NCBI GenBank assembly: GCA_963839175.1
Contig: CAWIUB010000046.1
Location: forward strand, 36,930-100,929
Direction of reading: 5' to 3'
Length of the DNA: 64,000 nucleotides
Source of the DNA: CAWIUB01 sp963839175
GTDB taxonomy: Bacteria; Actinomycetota; Actinomycetes; Mycobacteriales; Jatrophihabitantaceae
Made by a program: the position numbers and the translations under genes. The notes under the pieces are model-generated. The model did not search any database. It was not told where the DNA came from and saw only the letters and a list, made by a program, of their open reading frames with translations. Shown here one piece after another: positions 1 through 8,634 of this stretch (position 1 is the first letter of the stretch; every line of letters begins with the position of its first letter).

Positions 1-2
1 CG

Positions 3-515
3 CTCGCCGTCGAGCTCGCACCGGAGTTCGGCACCCCGAAGTTCTTTCGTCCGTACCGAGACATCCGCTTCAGCAAGGACAAGACGCCGTACAAGACGCA
101 CCAGGGCGTCTGGTTCGACGAGAGCGGTCGATACCTGCACGTGTCGGCGGCCGGCCTTTTCGTCGCGGGCGGCTACTGGGATACCGCACCGGACCAGGTC
201 GACCGCCTGCGCCGAGCCGTGTCCGATGACATCGCGGGCGCGGCGCTCGAGCGCGCGCTGCAGACTGCAACGGCGGCCCGTTTCTCGGTGAGCGGGCAGC
301 AGCTCACGCGCGTCCCTGCGGGCTATCCGAAAGACCACGCGCGGGCAGATCTGCTGCGGTACAAGTCGCTCACCGCGCATCGCGAGTTCGGCGCACCGGC
401 ATGGCTGGGGACACGCCGCGCGAAATCAGAAGTCGCCAAGGCGTGGCGCGCACTGCAGCCCCTCGTCGACTGGCTCGACACGCAGGTCGGACCGACGAAT
501 CAACCGCGCCGCTGA
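3..515 (+). CDS. DUF2461 family protein, 5' truncated by window edge
   Basis: The reading frame is open from base 3 and ends in TGA at 513-515, giving about 170 residues of the C-terminal part. The segment FRPYRDIRFSKDKTPYKTHQ near the left edge and the later GGYWD are typical of the DUF2461 (TIGR02453) family of conserved proteins of about 210-230 residues, whose biochemical role is unknown. A GTG at 141 would begin inside the conserved domain, so it is not the true start; the real start lies outside the window. The gene converges on the sedolisin gene, and the two stop codons are directly adjacent (515/516). The family call is firm; function is unassigned. Confidence 0.85.
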   Translation, partial: LAVELAPEFGTPKFFRPYRDIRFSKDKTPYKTHQGVWFDESGRYLHVSAAGLFVAGGYWDTAPDQVDRLRRAVSDDIAGAALERALQTATAARFSVSGQQLTRVPAGYPKDHARADLLRYKSLTAHREFGAPAWLGTRRAKSEVAKAWRALQPLVDWLDTQVGPTNQPRR

Positions 516-1838
516 TCAGCCGCGCCACGCAGTCAGCCCGGCGAGCGCCGGGACGAATTGCGCGGCGGCGACGGTTCCCCAGCCAGATGCCAGGTCGTAA
601 CCCGCGGTCGCTGCGAATCCCGCCACGCCACCGAAGGAATTGGCACCTGCCGTCACGTCGACCACGCCGTTGTGCTGCTGGCCGCGTCGGTAGAGCGCAG
701 GGTTGACGTCGCCCAAGCGATGGCCAGCCAGCTGCGCCGCGAGGGCCACGACCCCTGCGAACAGCGGTGTGGACTCGCTGGTGCCGCCGACGATGCTCCA
801 GCCCGTCTCGGCTGGATCGTAGGAGCTGTAGACGAGCGCGCCGCCGTCGACCGCTGCGGACATCCCAACGTCGGGAGTGCCCCGGTACGCGCCGACGACG
901 TCGCGCACCCCGTCCTGGAAGGCCGGCCGGTCGAACAGCTCGCTGAGTCCCCCACCGCTGGCGCCATATCCGTCTTGCCAGACGGTGTCGTCGGAGACTC
1001 TGGCACCCGACCCGTCCAGGTGCAGCGCGGTGCCGCCGACGGCCGTGACGAGCGGATCGGTGGCGGGCCACGTAGCGGACGGTTGGGACGACAACGTGGT
1101 GAGGTCTGACTCGTAGCCGGTGGGACCGGTGTCGCCGGAGGACGCGAGCACGGTGATGCCGCTGGCCGCCGCCGCCTGGTAGGCGCCGCGCAGGTCGAGA
1201 ATGCTCTGCCTACTGGGAAAGGTGTTCTCGGTGGCGCCGAAGCTCTGCGAGATCACGTCCGCCAGGTGGTGGTCGACGACGTACTGCTCGGCCCGCACGA
1301 TCTCCGGAAATCCTTGTATTCCTTCGGTTTCCGAAACCGGCGTAGCCACCACGAGAATGCTCGCCCCGGGCGCCATGGCGTGCGCGTACTCGACGTCCAA
1401 CGTTGTCTCGTAGGCCCAGCTGGACATCTCCGCGTTGGTGGGATCGAACGGCGGCGGAGTCCCGGCCGGCGTGATCGTGCGGATAGACGGCGGATCAGGC
1501 AACCCCTGCACGCGGTCGAAGGCAGCCAGATCCTGTTCGACCGTCGGCGAGCCGAACGACACGACCACGGCGATCGTCATGCCACGACCGTCGATTCCCT
1601 GGCGCGCTAGAGACGCGACACCGTACGCGGCGCGCAATTGCGCAGCGGAATAGCAGTCGACGCCGAGGATGGCGTTGCACTCGTGTGAGTTCGGCATCGA
1701 AACGAACTCGTGGTGTGACAGCCGGGCGAACACGCTGGCGGGAATCGGCTGGACGCCCGCCGGGCTGCGGGACGATTGCACGGTCGCGGATGCCACGGCC
1801 GCGACCGCCGCCGCGCATACGACGAGCGACCGGTTCAT
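516..1838 (-). CDS. Secreted sedolisin (S53) serine-carboxyl peptidase
   Basis: Encodes 440 residues of a pepstatin-insensitive acid protease of the sedolisin/kumamolisin type. The catalytic Glu and Asp lie in WAYETTLDVEYAHAMAPGA (about E144 and D148), the oxyanion Asp in SSGDTG (about D236) and the catalytic Ser in GGTSESTP (about S354). The C-terminal GYDLASGWGT is the usual end of the calcium-site region. The N-terminus MNRSLVVCAAAVAAVASATV is a signal peptide, so the enzyme should be exported. I chose ATG 1838 because it follows an AGGAG site and starts the signal peptide; the open frame continues upstream to 2084 but that part looks non-coding. The propeptide seems short (about 60 residues) compared with kumamolisins. 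About 240 bases separate it from dapB upstream. Confidence 0.9.
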   Translation of the reverse strand: MNRSLVVCAAAVAAVASATVQSSRSPAGVQPIPASVFARLSHHEFVSMPNSHECNAILGVDCYSAAQLRAAYGVASLARQGIDGRGMTIAVVVSFGSPTVEQDLAAFDRVQGLPDPPSIRTITPAGTPPPFDPTNAEMSSWAYETTLDVEYAHAMAPGASILVVATPVSETEGIQGFPEIVRAEQYVVDHHLADVISQSFGATENTFPSRQSILDLRGAYQAAAASGITVLASSGDTGPTGYESDLTTLSSQPSATWPATDPLVTAVGGTALHLDGSGARVSDDTVWQDGYGASGGGLSELFDRPAFQDGVRDVVGAYRGTPDVGMSAAVDGGALVYSSYDPAETGWSIVGGTSESTPLFAGVVALAAQLAGHRLGDVNPALYRRGQQHNGVVDVTAGANSFGGVAGFAATAGYDLASGWGTVAAAQFVPALAGLTAWRG

Positions 1839-2080
1839 TCCCCGCTCCTGTCCAAGACCCGCCCGTTCGGGCTGTCTCACCAGCCCGCCCTCGCGGTGCC
1901 GAACGCGCAATCGCGGTCCGCAGGGCCGATCGTGCCCCGCGGCGATCACCGGCGACATCGCAGGCTCGCGCGAATCGATACCACCATGCCAGTCTTCGGG
2001 CGCTTTTTCGACCTCCTCCTTGGATTTCGCTCCATGCGCGAACGACGCCTCAGCCGCCGATCGGTGAACCAACAGCCGAT
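1839..2080. other. Intergenic region upstream of the sedolisin gene
   Basis: These 242 bases lie between the dapB stop and the sedolisin start, both on the minus strand. The region must hold the sedolisin promoter and ribosome-binding site (AGGAG just 5' of ATG 1838). I see no convincing RNA structure, repeat or extra gene. Confidence 0.5.
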
Positions 2081-2833
2081 TCATAGCCCCAGTAGCGCTT
2101 CTAGCCCTACCGTGAGCCCGGGCTGCGAGGCGATCTGGCGCACCGCGAGCAACACACCAGGCATGAACGACACCCGGTCGAGCGAGTCGTGGCGGAGGGT
2201 GAGTGTCTCACCCCGGGTGCCGAACACCACCTCCTGGTGGGCGACTAGGCCGGCCACGCGCAACGCGTGGACGTGGATGCCGTCCACCTCAGTGCCTCGT
2301 GCGCCGTCGCGGCATTGCGTCGTGGCGTCGGGTACTGCGCCGAGCCCCGCCTCGCCGCGGGCGGCGGCAATGATCTCGGCGGTACGCATGGCAGTGCCAC
2401 TGGGAGCGTCGACTTTCTCTGGGTGATGAAGCTCGACGACCTCGGCCGATTCGTAGTATCGCGCGGCCAACCGGGCGAAATGCATCGTCAACACGGCACC
2501 GATGGCGAAGTTCGGCACGACGAGCACACCGAGCTCTGACGTGTCGTCGAGCCACTCGCGGATGATGTCGAGCCGCTCGGCGGTCAACCCGGTCGTCCCG
2601 ACGACAGCGTGAATGCCTTGGTCGATGGCGAAGCGGATGTTGTCCATGACAACGTCGGGGTGGGTGAAGTCGACCAGCACCTGGGCGCCCGCGTCGGCCA
2701 CGCTGAACAACCAGTCGCCCGCGTCGACCATGGCGACCAGATCCATGTCCTCCGCCGCGTCGACGGCAGCGCAGACCTGCTGGCCCATGCGTCCGCGTGC
2801 GCCGAGGACACCAACCCGGATTGGCTCGGTCAC
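2081..2833 (-). CDS. dapB: 4-hydroxy-tetrahydrodipicolinate reductase
   Basis: DapB (250 residues) reduces 4-hydroxy-tetrahydrodipicolinate with NAD(P)H in the diaminopimelate/lysine pathway. The N-terminal nucleotide-binding loop VGVLGARGRMGQ, the VDFTHPD segment, the GTTGL loop and the signature ELHHPEKVDAPSGTA are all present. The length is normal for actinobacteria. The GTG start at 2833 gives the standard N-terminus. The M16 peptidase gene lies upstream on the same strand, an arrangement kept in many actinobacteria, but the 62-base gap between them is filled by short tandem repeats. Confidence 0.97.
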   Translation of the reverse strand: MTEPIRVGVLGARGRMGQQVCAAVDAAEDMDLVAMVDAGDWLFSVADAGAQVLVDFTHPDVVMDNIRFAIDQGIHAVVGTTGLTAERLDIIREWLDDTSELGVLVVPNFAIGAVLTMHFARLAARYYESAEVVELHHPEKVDAPSGTAMRTAEIIAAARGEAGLGAVPDATTQCRDGARGTEVDGIHVHALRVAGLVAHQEVVFGTRGETLTLRHDSLDRVSFMPGVLLAVRQIASQPGLTVGLEALLGL

Positions 2834-2846
2834 GGTTGCCTACTCC

Positions 2847-2909
2847 CTCTAGATCTCACCGTCTCCACATCGCACGTCTCTAGAACGCACCGTCTCTAGA
2901 TCGCACCGT
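2847..2909. repeat. Four imperfect tandem 15-16 bp repeats, three carrying CTCTAGA
   Basis: Four head-to-tail units of the form CTCTAGANCNCACCGT occupy 2847-2862, 2863-2877 (degenerate), 2878-2893 and 2894-2909. The last unit runs into the 3' end of the M16 peptidase gene and includes its stop codon. Three units contain CTAG, a rare tetranucleotide in such genomes. Function unknown. Confidence 0.75.
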
Positions 2910-4230
2910 CGAAGTCATGCTGGCCGAACGGTCCGACGACCGCCAGGCAGCGAGGTTCGTGCAGCAGGTACGCAGAGATCTCGGCAACGGCATCCGGCGT
3001 GACAGCGTCGACCCGGGCGATCAGCTCGTCCACGCCGATCACGTCGCCGTAGCTCAGCTCGCTCTTGCCGAGGCGACTCATGCGCGACCCGGGGTCCTCC
3101 AGGCCAAGGACGATGCCGCCGCGCATCTGGCCCTTGCCTCGTTCGATCTCCGCGTCGGTGAGCCCGCGAGTCGCGACGTCGTCCAGATCCGAGACGATTA
3201 GGCCCAGTACTTCGTCGGCCTTGCCCGGTTGGCACCCCGCGTACACACCGAACTGCCCGGTGTCGGCGTAGCTGCTCGCAAACGTGTACACCGAATACGC
3301 CAGGCCGCGCTCTTCGCGGATGTGCTGGAACAGCCGCGAACTCATCCCGCCGCCGAGTGCGGCGGACAACACGCCTGCCGCGAACCTGCGCTCGTCGTGC
3401 CGGGAAATGCTGCGGCTGCCCAGCACGATGTTTGCTTGCTCGGTGTCGTCTTCGATGACGGTCACCCGACGCGGACGCGCGCGGGGTTCGTGATAGCTGC
3501 GAAGCGGCGGTACGTCGAGCGCTGGGTCGAGTCGGCCCGCGAAGGCCGCCGTAACCTGACGAACCAGTGCCCGATGATCGACGTTCCCAGCAACCGACAC
3601 CACCATGCCCTCAGGCAGATAGCTTCGCCGGTAGTAACCGGCAATCTGCCGCCGGCTCAGGCCGCCGATGGACTCGACGGTGCCGAGGATAGGACGGCCA
3701 AGCGGGGTGTCGCCGAACAGCGCGCTCGCGAACTCGTCGTGAACCAGGTCCGTCGGGTCGTCGTCGCGCATCGCGATCTCTTCGAGCACGACACTGCGCT
3801 CGACGTCGACGTCGTGGCTGGAGACTGTCGCGTTCAGTACCACGTCGGTCACGATGTCGATCGCGAGTGGCAGGTCGCGGTCGAGAACGGTCGCGTAATA
3901 GCAGGTGTGTTCCTTTTCCGTGAACGCGTTGCATTCCCCACCCGCCGCGTCCATGGCGCTCGCGATGTCGAGTGCGGTGCGGCAAGTCGTCCCCTTGAAC
4001 AGCAGGTGTTCGAGGAAGTGGCTTGCCCCGGCAACAGCCGGCGTTTCGTCGCGGCTGCCGACCGGTACCCAGACCCCGACGCTTGCGCTACGCACGCCCG
4101 GCATCGCCTCGGTGATGATGCGCACACCGCCCGGCAGCACCGTTCGGGTGATCTGCCCTCCGCCTGTCGCCGGAACCGTCCGGGTGCGCGCGCGGCGGCG
4201 CACCGAACGGATGCCTGCGGGCGAGGTCAT
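2896..4230 (-). CDS. M16 family zinc metallopeptidase (insulinase/processing-peptidase type)
   Basis: The 444-residue protein has the inverted zinc motif HFLEH at 71-75 and a conserved downstream acidic stretch (VERSVVLEEIAMRDDDP), followed by the second M16 half with GGGMSSRLFQHIREERGLAYSV. This is the bacterial M16 peptidase usually found next to pnp and dapB (PepR in mycobacteria). It is probably cytoplasmic because no signal peptide is seen. The gene lies immediately upstream of dapB, as expected. In relatives pnp lies directly upstream; here about 9 kb of accessory genes intervene. Confidence 0.93.
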   Translation of the reverse strand: MTSPAGIRSVRRRARTRTVPATGGGQITRTVLPGGVRIITEAMPGVRSASVGVWVPVGSRDETPAVAGASHFLEHLLFKGTTCRTALDIASAMDAAGGECNAFTEKEHTCYYATVLDRDLPLAIDIVTDVVLNATVSSHDVDVERSVVLEEIAMRDDDPTDLVHDEFASALFGDTPLGRPILGTVESIGGLSRRQIAGYYRRSYLPEGMVVSVAGNVDHRALVRQVTAAFAGRLDPALDVPPLRSYHEPRARPRRVTVIEDDTEQANIVLGSRSISRHDERRFAAGVLSAALGGGMSSRLFQHIREERGLAYSVYTFASSYADTGQFGVYAGCQPGKADEVLGLIVSDLDDVATRGLTDAEIERGKGQMRGGIVLGLEDPGSRMSRLGKSELSYGDVIGVDELIARVDAVTPDAVAEISAYLLHEPRCLAVVGPFGQHDFDGAI

Positions 4231-4613
4231 CCGCTGATCTTACGGTGAAGCAGATCATGGACAGCCCGGCCAGGTCCTACGCAACCGCGGCGGCACTCGA
4301 CGAGTCCCCAACTTGCTCGCGAAGTGTCGTCGGCAGGCCGATGGCGTTGGGCGCGGAGGAACGCCGATCCAGCAGTTTGATAGCGCCCCGACCCCAGCGG
4401 ATGAATCGTCACGCCTTGGCGGTCATGCCGAATGGCGGACGTTCAACCCTGGCAGGTTCATGCGTCCGCACGCGAGTTCATCGAGCTATCCGCGTCTTGA
4501 CTGGCACGTGTGTCGTGTGCCGTTTGACGTTCGCCTACCCGCCCGCGTCAGGCCGTCTGGTGCGCGATCAATCCCGGTAGCGCGTCGCTGGCTACTCGCT
4601 CCGATGGGGGCAG
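4231..4613. other. Intergenic region, no gene supported
   Basis: This 383-base stretch lies upstream of the M16 peptidase gene and downstream of the SnoaL-like gene. Short open frames exist on both strands but none shows a recognisable protein, a good ribosome-binding site or normal third-position GC bias. It must contain the M16 gene promoter. Nothing else is apparent. Confidence 0.5.
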
Positions 4614-5057
4614 TCATTCGGGAGCAAGGCCGAGCTGGCGCAGGAGGCCGAGTTGGTCGAGTCGCCCCCACCGTTCCACGATCTTGTCGCCGTGGATGCG
4701 GAAGATGTTGATGCCGGGCATGACGAGGGTCTTGCCGGTGCCGGGTACGCCGAAGAGCTCGCCCTGGTGGGTGCCGCTGGCGGTGAACCGCTCGACGACG
4801 ACGTCGTCCTCGGCGACAAGTTGCTCGACGTCACTGTGCCAATCCGGCAGCGCCCGGCGGATCGCGGTGGCGGCGTGGCGCCACCCGTCCCGCCCCTCCG
4901 GTGCACCGGGGAAGGGCGGGTCGTGATTGACACACGCAGGGTCGACGAAGCGATCAACGGCATCGAGGTCGCCAGCGGTGAACAACGCCTGGATGAACGC
5001 GTCGACGAGCTGCTTGTTGGCGGTGCGGCGGTCGGTGGTCACGGGATGGGTTGTCAT
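4614..5057 (-). CDS. SnoaL-like ester cyclase / NTF2-fold protein
   Basis: A 147-residue protein of the SnoaL/NTF2-like fold. The pattern LVDAFIQALFTAGDLDAVDR, then VNHDPPFPG, HSDVEQLVAEDDVVVERFTASGTHQGE and FRIHGDKIVERWGRLDQ is typical of the SnoaL-like polyketide-cyclase or ester-cyclase families, which include many stand-alone proteins of unknown substrate. ATG 5057 is preferred to an upstream in-frame codon because it starts just before the conserved helix. It is divergent from a LuxR-type regulator that begins 84 bases away, so that regulator may control it. The substrate cannot be predicted. Confidence 0.85.
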   Translation of the reverse strand: MTTHPVTTDRRTANKQLVDAFIQALFTAGDLDAVDRFVDPACVNHDPPFPGAPEGRDGWRHAATAIRRALPDWHSDVEQLVAEDDVVVERFTASGTHQGELFGVPGTGKTLVMPGINIFRIHGDKIVERWGRLDQLGLLRQLGLAPE

Positions 5058-5140
5058 GGCTCGAGCGTGCGGCCGCGCCCTGCAGCGCACCATCCCAACA
5101 AGTTGGGGTTTGCGCCGGGGTCGGCGCGGAGGACAGTGAA

Positions 5141-6220
5141 GTGGTGCCCGCGAGCACCCGCGCCCGCAGCGCCGAACAGCAGTTCGTGCGCGCCTGCCAC
5201 GCCGGGCTCGACGCGCCGGAACTGCGACGTCGGCTGCTGCCGTTGCTGCGGCAGGTGATGACCGTCGACGCGGCGTTCTTCGCGACTGCCGATCCGGAGA
5301 CGCTGCTGTTTACGTCGGCCTATCCCGAGGCGCCGCTCGACACCGCGTCCGCGCAGTTCCTCGACAACGAGTACGGCGGCATCGACGTGAACAGGTTCAC
5401 CTCGCTCGCCGCATCGACGACACACGTGGCCTGGCTGGACGACGCGATCCATGACGATCGAATGTCGAGCCCGCGTTACCGCGACATCATGCGACCGCTC
5501 GGTCTGGGTGACGAGCTGCGCGCGGCCCTGATGGTCGACCGCAGATGCTGGGGCTACCTGTGCCTGCATCGCGAGGACCACCGGCTCGGCTTCACCGCTG
5601 CCGAGGCCGCGACCATCGCCCGGCTTGGCCCCCACATCGCCGCCGGGCTCCGCCAGGCCGTCCTGCTCCATACCGCCCACGACACCGGCACGCCGGCTCC
5701 GGGCGTAGTTCTGCTTGCAGACGACCTCAGCGTCCTCGCCGTCACCGCCGAGGCCGAGCAACTGCTGGCACTCCTTGAACCCGGTCGCTCGAACCGGCTC
5801 CCGCTGCCCGTGCCCGTCTACACGGTCGTCGCGGCGCTCACCGCAGTCGAACGCGGCACTCCCGGGTCGCTGCCACCGAGCATCCGGATCCCCACGCCGA
5901 CCGGCCTCTGGTTGAACGTGCACGCATCCCGACTGTCCAGCTCGCCGGACCAAGCGAGCATCGCCGTGGTCGTGGAGGCCGCCACGGCCGCTGCGACCGC
6001 GTCAGTCCTGCTATCCGCCCATGGCCTCACCGGACGGGAGATCGACGTGGCCACGCTGGTACTGCGCGGCGCGTCGACCCGAGCCGTCTGCGACAGACTG
6101 CACCTGTCCCGGTACACCGTGCAAGACCACCTCAAAGCGGTCTTCGACAAGGTCGGTGTGCGCAGCCGCCGCGATCTCGTCGCACAACTGCTCGGCACGG
6201 GCGGATCACACCACTCGTAG
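5141..6220 (+). CDS. LuxR-family transcriptional regulator with GAF-like sensor
   Basis: About 359 residues. The N-terminal two thirds resemble a GAF-type ligand-sensing domain (RAALMVDRRCWGYLCLHRED). The C-terminus carries a LuxR/NarL helix-turn-helix (HGLTGREIDVATLVLRGAST, RYTVQDHLKAVFDKVGVRSR). I place the start at GTG 5141 because GCGGAGG lies 8-9 bases upstream; the in-frame ATG at 5051 would overlap the divergent SnoaL gene. The two genes share an 83-base divergent promoter region, so control of the SnoaL-like protein is the simplest inference. Confidence 0.85.
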   Translation: MVPASTRARSAEQQFVRACHAGLDAPELRRRLLPLLRQVMTVDAAFFATADPETLLFTSAYPEAPLDTASAQFLDNEYGGIDVNRFTSLAASTTHVAWLDDAIHDDRMSSPRYRDIMRPLGLGDELRAALMVDRRCWGYLCLHREDHRLGFTAAEAATIARLGPHIAAGLRQAVLLHTAHDTGTPAPGVVLLADDLSVLAVTAEAEQLLALLEPGRSNRLPLPVPVYTVVAALTAVERGTPGSLPPSIRIPTPTGLWLNVHASRLSSSPDQASIAVVVEAATAAATASVLLSAHGLTGREIDVATLVLRGASTRAVCDRLHLSRYTVQDHLKAVFDKVGVRSRRDLVAQLLGTGGSHHS

Positions 6221-6518
6221 CTGCGCAAGACGATTGGTTTGCAGTGTTCTTGATCTTGATGAACGACGTGACGGGCCAGGCTCCCGCAAGGGTCGCGCTC
6301 CCCGTACGCCGGTCGTCTACTCGGACGCCGCTGAAGGCGGATCGCGCGTCGCGCCACGGTGCAGCCCGCCATCCGCTTGCGGATACCCGGGTGAGGCCCA
6401 CGCGCACGCCGGCTGTATATGCGCGCGGCCCGCGGCTGGGCAGCTCGCTCAGTTCGTTGATCTGTTCTGCGCCGATCCTGCGACTGGCACATTCCTGAAC
6501 ACGGGCCTGCTGAAGAGT
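6221..6518. other. Intergenic region between convergent genes
   Basis: About 300 bases between the convergent LuxR-GAF gene and the NAD(P)-binding protein gene. I see no protein with a recognisable domain, no clear terminator hairpin with a T-tract, and no repeat. Confidence 0.4.
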
Positions 6519-7208
6519 TCACTCACCGGCGGTATGGGCAGCGCGCGCCGAGGGCGTCTGGCGGCCGACGATCGCTGGGGCCTGGTGGATGAGCTCGTCG
6601 TGCTGGAGGGCCTCGACCATGAACAGCGCGAAGTCCACGCGGCGCGTCAGGTTGCTTTCGAGAATGGGGTCGCCCACGTGCCGGCTCCACACAGGCAGGC
6701 CCTGACTGTCGCCCTCCTCGAGGTCGCTGCCGCGCACCACGGTCCACCGCGTGTCGCTGGCGAAAACGCGCCGGCACGCCTCCACCTGGTCGTCGAGGTC
6801 GGCAAAGCGAGCGAGTCGCGCGAGCGGCCCGACGACCTTCACGATCGCCTTGATCTTCCACGAATACACGTCCTGGCCGTCGAGGGTGATGTGCCACCCG
6901 CACGAGAAGACAAGGCGCGCGCCGGGAGGCGCGTGGTCGAGCACCGCCTGGGCCGTTCCCGTCGAGTACCCATGGACGCCTCGCGGGACCAGTACGACGA
7001 GCACCGCGTCACACCCTGAGACCGCCCTCTTGATGACCTCGGCGTCGTTCGTCGCCCCCGGAATCACGGTGATGCGTCCCTTGAAGGCATCGAGCTTCTC
7101 GACGCTGCGCTCGCGGCATACGCCAACCACCTCGTAGCCCCGATCCAGCGCGTGCTGCACCATGTATTGCCCGAGCTTTCCGGAGGCCCCGACGATGCAG
7201 ACCCTCAT
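6519..7208 (-). CDS. NAD(P)-binding Rossmann-fold protein (NmrA/atypical SDR type)
   Basis: A 229-residue atypical short-chain dehydrogenase. The dinucleotide-binding loop VGASGKLGQ starts at residue 6, with the following strand GYEVVGVCRERS. GATNDAEVIKRAVSGCDAVLVVL and WTVVRGSDLEEG fit the NAD(P)H-binding (PF13460-like) family. The family includes redox sensors, epimerases and reductases, and no catalytic YxxxK motif is visible, so a catalytic role is uncertain. It stands alone on the minus strand. Confidence 0.85.
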   Translation of the reverse strand: MRVCIVGASGKLGQYMVQHALDRGYEVVGVCRERSVEKLDAFKGRITVIPGATNDAEVIKRAVSGCDAVLVVLVPRGVHGYSTGTAQAVLDHAPPGARLVFSCGWHITLDGQDVYSWKIKAIVKVVGPLARLARFADLDDQVEACRRVFASDTRWTVVRGSDLEEGDSQGLPVWSRHVGDPILESNLTRRVDFALFMVEALQHDELIHQAPAIVGRQTPSARAAHTAGE

Positions 7209-7444
7209 CGCGGGTGTCCCGTAGCGCCCTCACCATCAGGTGAGCCGTACGTGCCTTGGACGATCGCTGTCATCGGATTCTCCTGTTCACGCCGCAGTAG
7301 ATAACGGTTCCTCTACAGCAGGTGCACGCTAGCGGTCGGGGTGATCAACGGTGAACGCAGCGCTGTCTTCCGTAGTCCCCGCACCGGGCACACTATCGGC
7401 CGACATCGACTCGGGCCTGCCCAGATGACGGACGCAAGGACCGA

Positions 7445-7954
7445 TCAGAACTCCTGAGCCACCCGCTTCGCCAGGCTCAGCGTGTCCTCTTGCCAGAGGA
7501 CCAGTCGCACCAGAGCCGGGTGCGACGCCCCGTTCAGCACGCTGAGCGCTTGTCGTAGTGCGTCTACGATCGGCCAGCCGTAGATTCCCGACGAGATAAG
7601 GGGAAACGCGATTGACTCGACGCCGAGTTCCGCCGCGACGCGGAGCGATTCGCGGTAGCAAGAGCGGAGCGTCTCGCTGCGGTCGTCGGAGCGGGAGAAG
7701 ACCGGCCCGACGGTGTGGATCACCCAGCGGGCCGGAAGGTTCCCGGCCGCGGTAGCGACGGCGGCGCCCGCCGGCAGGCCTTTGGAGTACCGGCCAGCAC
7801 GCAGTTCTTGGCAGGCGGCGAGAACGGCCGGGCCGCCGCGACGGTGGATGGCGCCGTCCACGCCTCCGCCGCCAAGCAGCGATGAGTTTGCGGCGTTGAC
7901 GATCGCGTCGACGTCCTGGTCGGTGATGTCGCCGCGAATCAGCTCGACTGGCAT
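7445..7954 (-). CDS. Macro-domain protein, probable ADP-ribose or O-acetyl-ADP-ribose hydrolase
   Basis: A 169-residue single-domain protein. DAIVNAANSSLLGGGGVDGA is the classic macro-domain ADP-ribose-binding loop with the catalytic-type Asn and Asp of MacroD/YmdB enzymes. IHTVGPVF and FPLISSGIYGWP form the second and third binding loops. Such enzymes remove ADP-ribose from proteins or deacetylate O-acetyl-ADP-ribose in the cytoplasm. ATG 7954 gives the canonical MPVELIRGDIT start. It lies 19 bases downstream of the TetR gene on the same strand, so co-transcription is likely. Confidence 0.93.
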   Translation of the reverse strand: MPVELIRGDITDQDVDAIVNAANSSLLGGGGVDGAIHRRGGPAVLAACQELRAGRYSKGLPAGAAVATAAGNLPARWVIHTVGPVFSRSDDRSETLRSCYRESLRVAAELGVESIAFPLISSGIYGWPIVDALRQALSVLNGASHPALVRLVLWQEDTLSLAKRVAQEF

Positions 7955-7973
7955 GTCCTGATGATGCCTGGTG

Positions 7974-8552
7974 TCACAGCAGCGCGACTACTTGGTCGGC
8001 AGCGCGGTCGAGCGGCTCGGTGGACGCATAGACACGGGAGAGCATCAGGCCGCCCTCGAGCGCAGTTAGGGCTGCCGTCGCAAGAATCGACGCCCGCTCC
8101 GCGTCGTATCCGCCGCGCTCGCACAGCAGCGTCGAGAGCTGGGCCGTCCAGCCGGAGAACGCGGTCCGGCACGCTGCGGTCAGCGCCGGCGACCCCGGCA
8201 CCATCTCGAGGACGATCGTGGCGATCGGGCAGCCCGCCTCGAAGTCACTGTCCCGCAGCATCTTCGCGTCCTTGCCGAACCACCACCTGATCGCGTCGGC
8301 CGGATGCTCGTAACGCTCGAACGCCCGCTCGATGGTTCGACGAACGACGTCCGCAGCCAGCTCGATCGCCGCAACGCCGAGCTCCTCCTTGCCGCCCGGG
8401 AAATGGTGATAGGCCGAGCCCCATGGCGTACCGCCCTCGCTGACCAGTCGCCGCCAGGACGTCGAGTTATAGCCGGCGCGCTGGAACAACGCTGTCGCGG
8501 TGCGCACCATCTGCTCGCGGGTCGTCGGGGTGGTGGCCTGGGTCACCCCCAC
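7974..8552 (-). CDS. TetR-family repressor (LmrA/YxaF-like C-terminal domain)
   Basis: A 192-residue repressor. The N-terminal HTH includes MVRTATALFQRAGYNSTSW and WGSAYHHFPGGKEELG. The C-terminal region, with EAGCPIATIVLEM, matches the LmrA/YxaF group of TetR proteins that sense small hydrophobic ligands or drugs. The start is GTG 8552, although GTG 8546 is also possible. It is divergent from a GNAT gene, and the 82-base gap has two copies of a TAGGAC-N4-GTCCTA palindrome that are excellent candidates for its operators, suggesting autoregulation and control of the GNAT gene. The macro-domain gene lies downstream. Confidence 0.9.
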   Translation of the reverse strand: MGVTQATTPTTREQMVRTATALFQRAGYNSTSWRRLVSEGGTPWGSAYHHFPGGKEELGVAAIELAADVVRRTIERAFERYEHPADAIRWWFGKDAKMLRDSDFEAGCPIATIVLEMVPGSPALTAACRTAFSGWTAQLSTLLCERGGYDAERASILATAALTALEGGLMLSRVYASTEPLDRAADQVVALL

Positions 8553-8562
8553 AGCATAACCA

Positions 8563-8590
8563 GTTGACTAGGACATCCGTCCTAGTCAAC
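8563..8590. promoter_or_regulatory. Candidate TetR operator 1 (perfect 12-bp-arm palindrome)
   Basis: GTTGACTAGGAC at 8563-8574 and its exact reverse complement GTCCTAGTCAAC at 8579-8590, separated by ATCC, form a perfect inverted repeat just upstream of the TetR gene. Spacing and symmetry suit a TetR dimer. It shares its core with operator 2. Confidence 0.8.
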
Positions 8591-8601
8591 GCTTAGGCGA
8601 G

Positions 8602-8617
8602 TAGGACGAGCGTCCTA
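8602..8617. promoter_or_regulatory. Candidate TetR operator 2 (same core)
   Basis: TAGGAC (8602-8607), GAGC, GTCCTA (8612-8617) repeats the operator-1 core with the same 4-base spacer, centred 33 bases from operator 1 and 18 bases upstream of the GNAT start. Binding here would block GNAT transcription. Confidence 0.7.
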
Positions 8618-8634
8618 GCGATCGAGGTGTGGTC

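Noticed and set aside
1839..2084. N-terminal extension of the sedolisin frame to 2084
   Set aside because: The extension ends right at dapB, has no conservation, and ATG 1838 starts a signal peptide after AGGAG.
4245..4711. Forward frames of 111 and 132 codons in the M16-SnoaL gap
   Set aside because: No recognisable domain, no good ribosome-binding site, and the second overlaps the SnoaL gene antisense.
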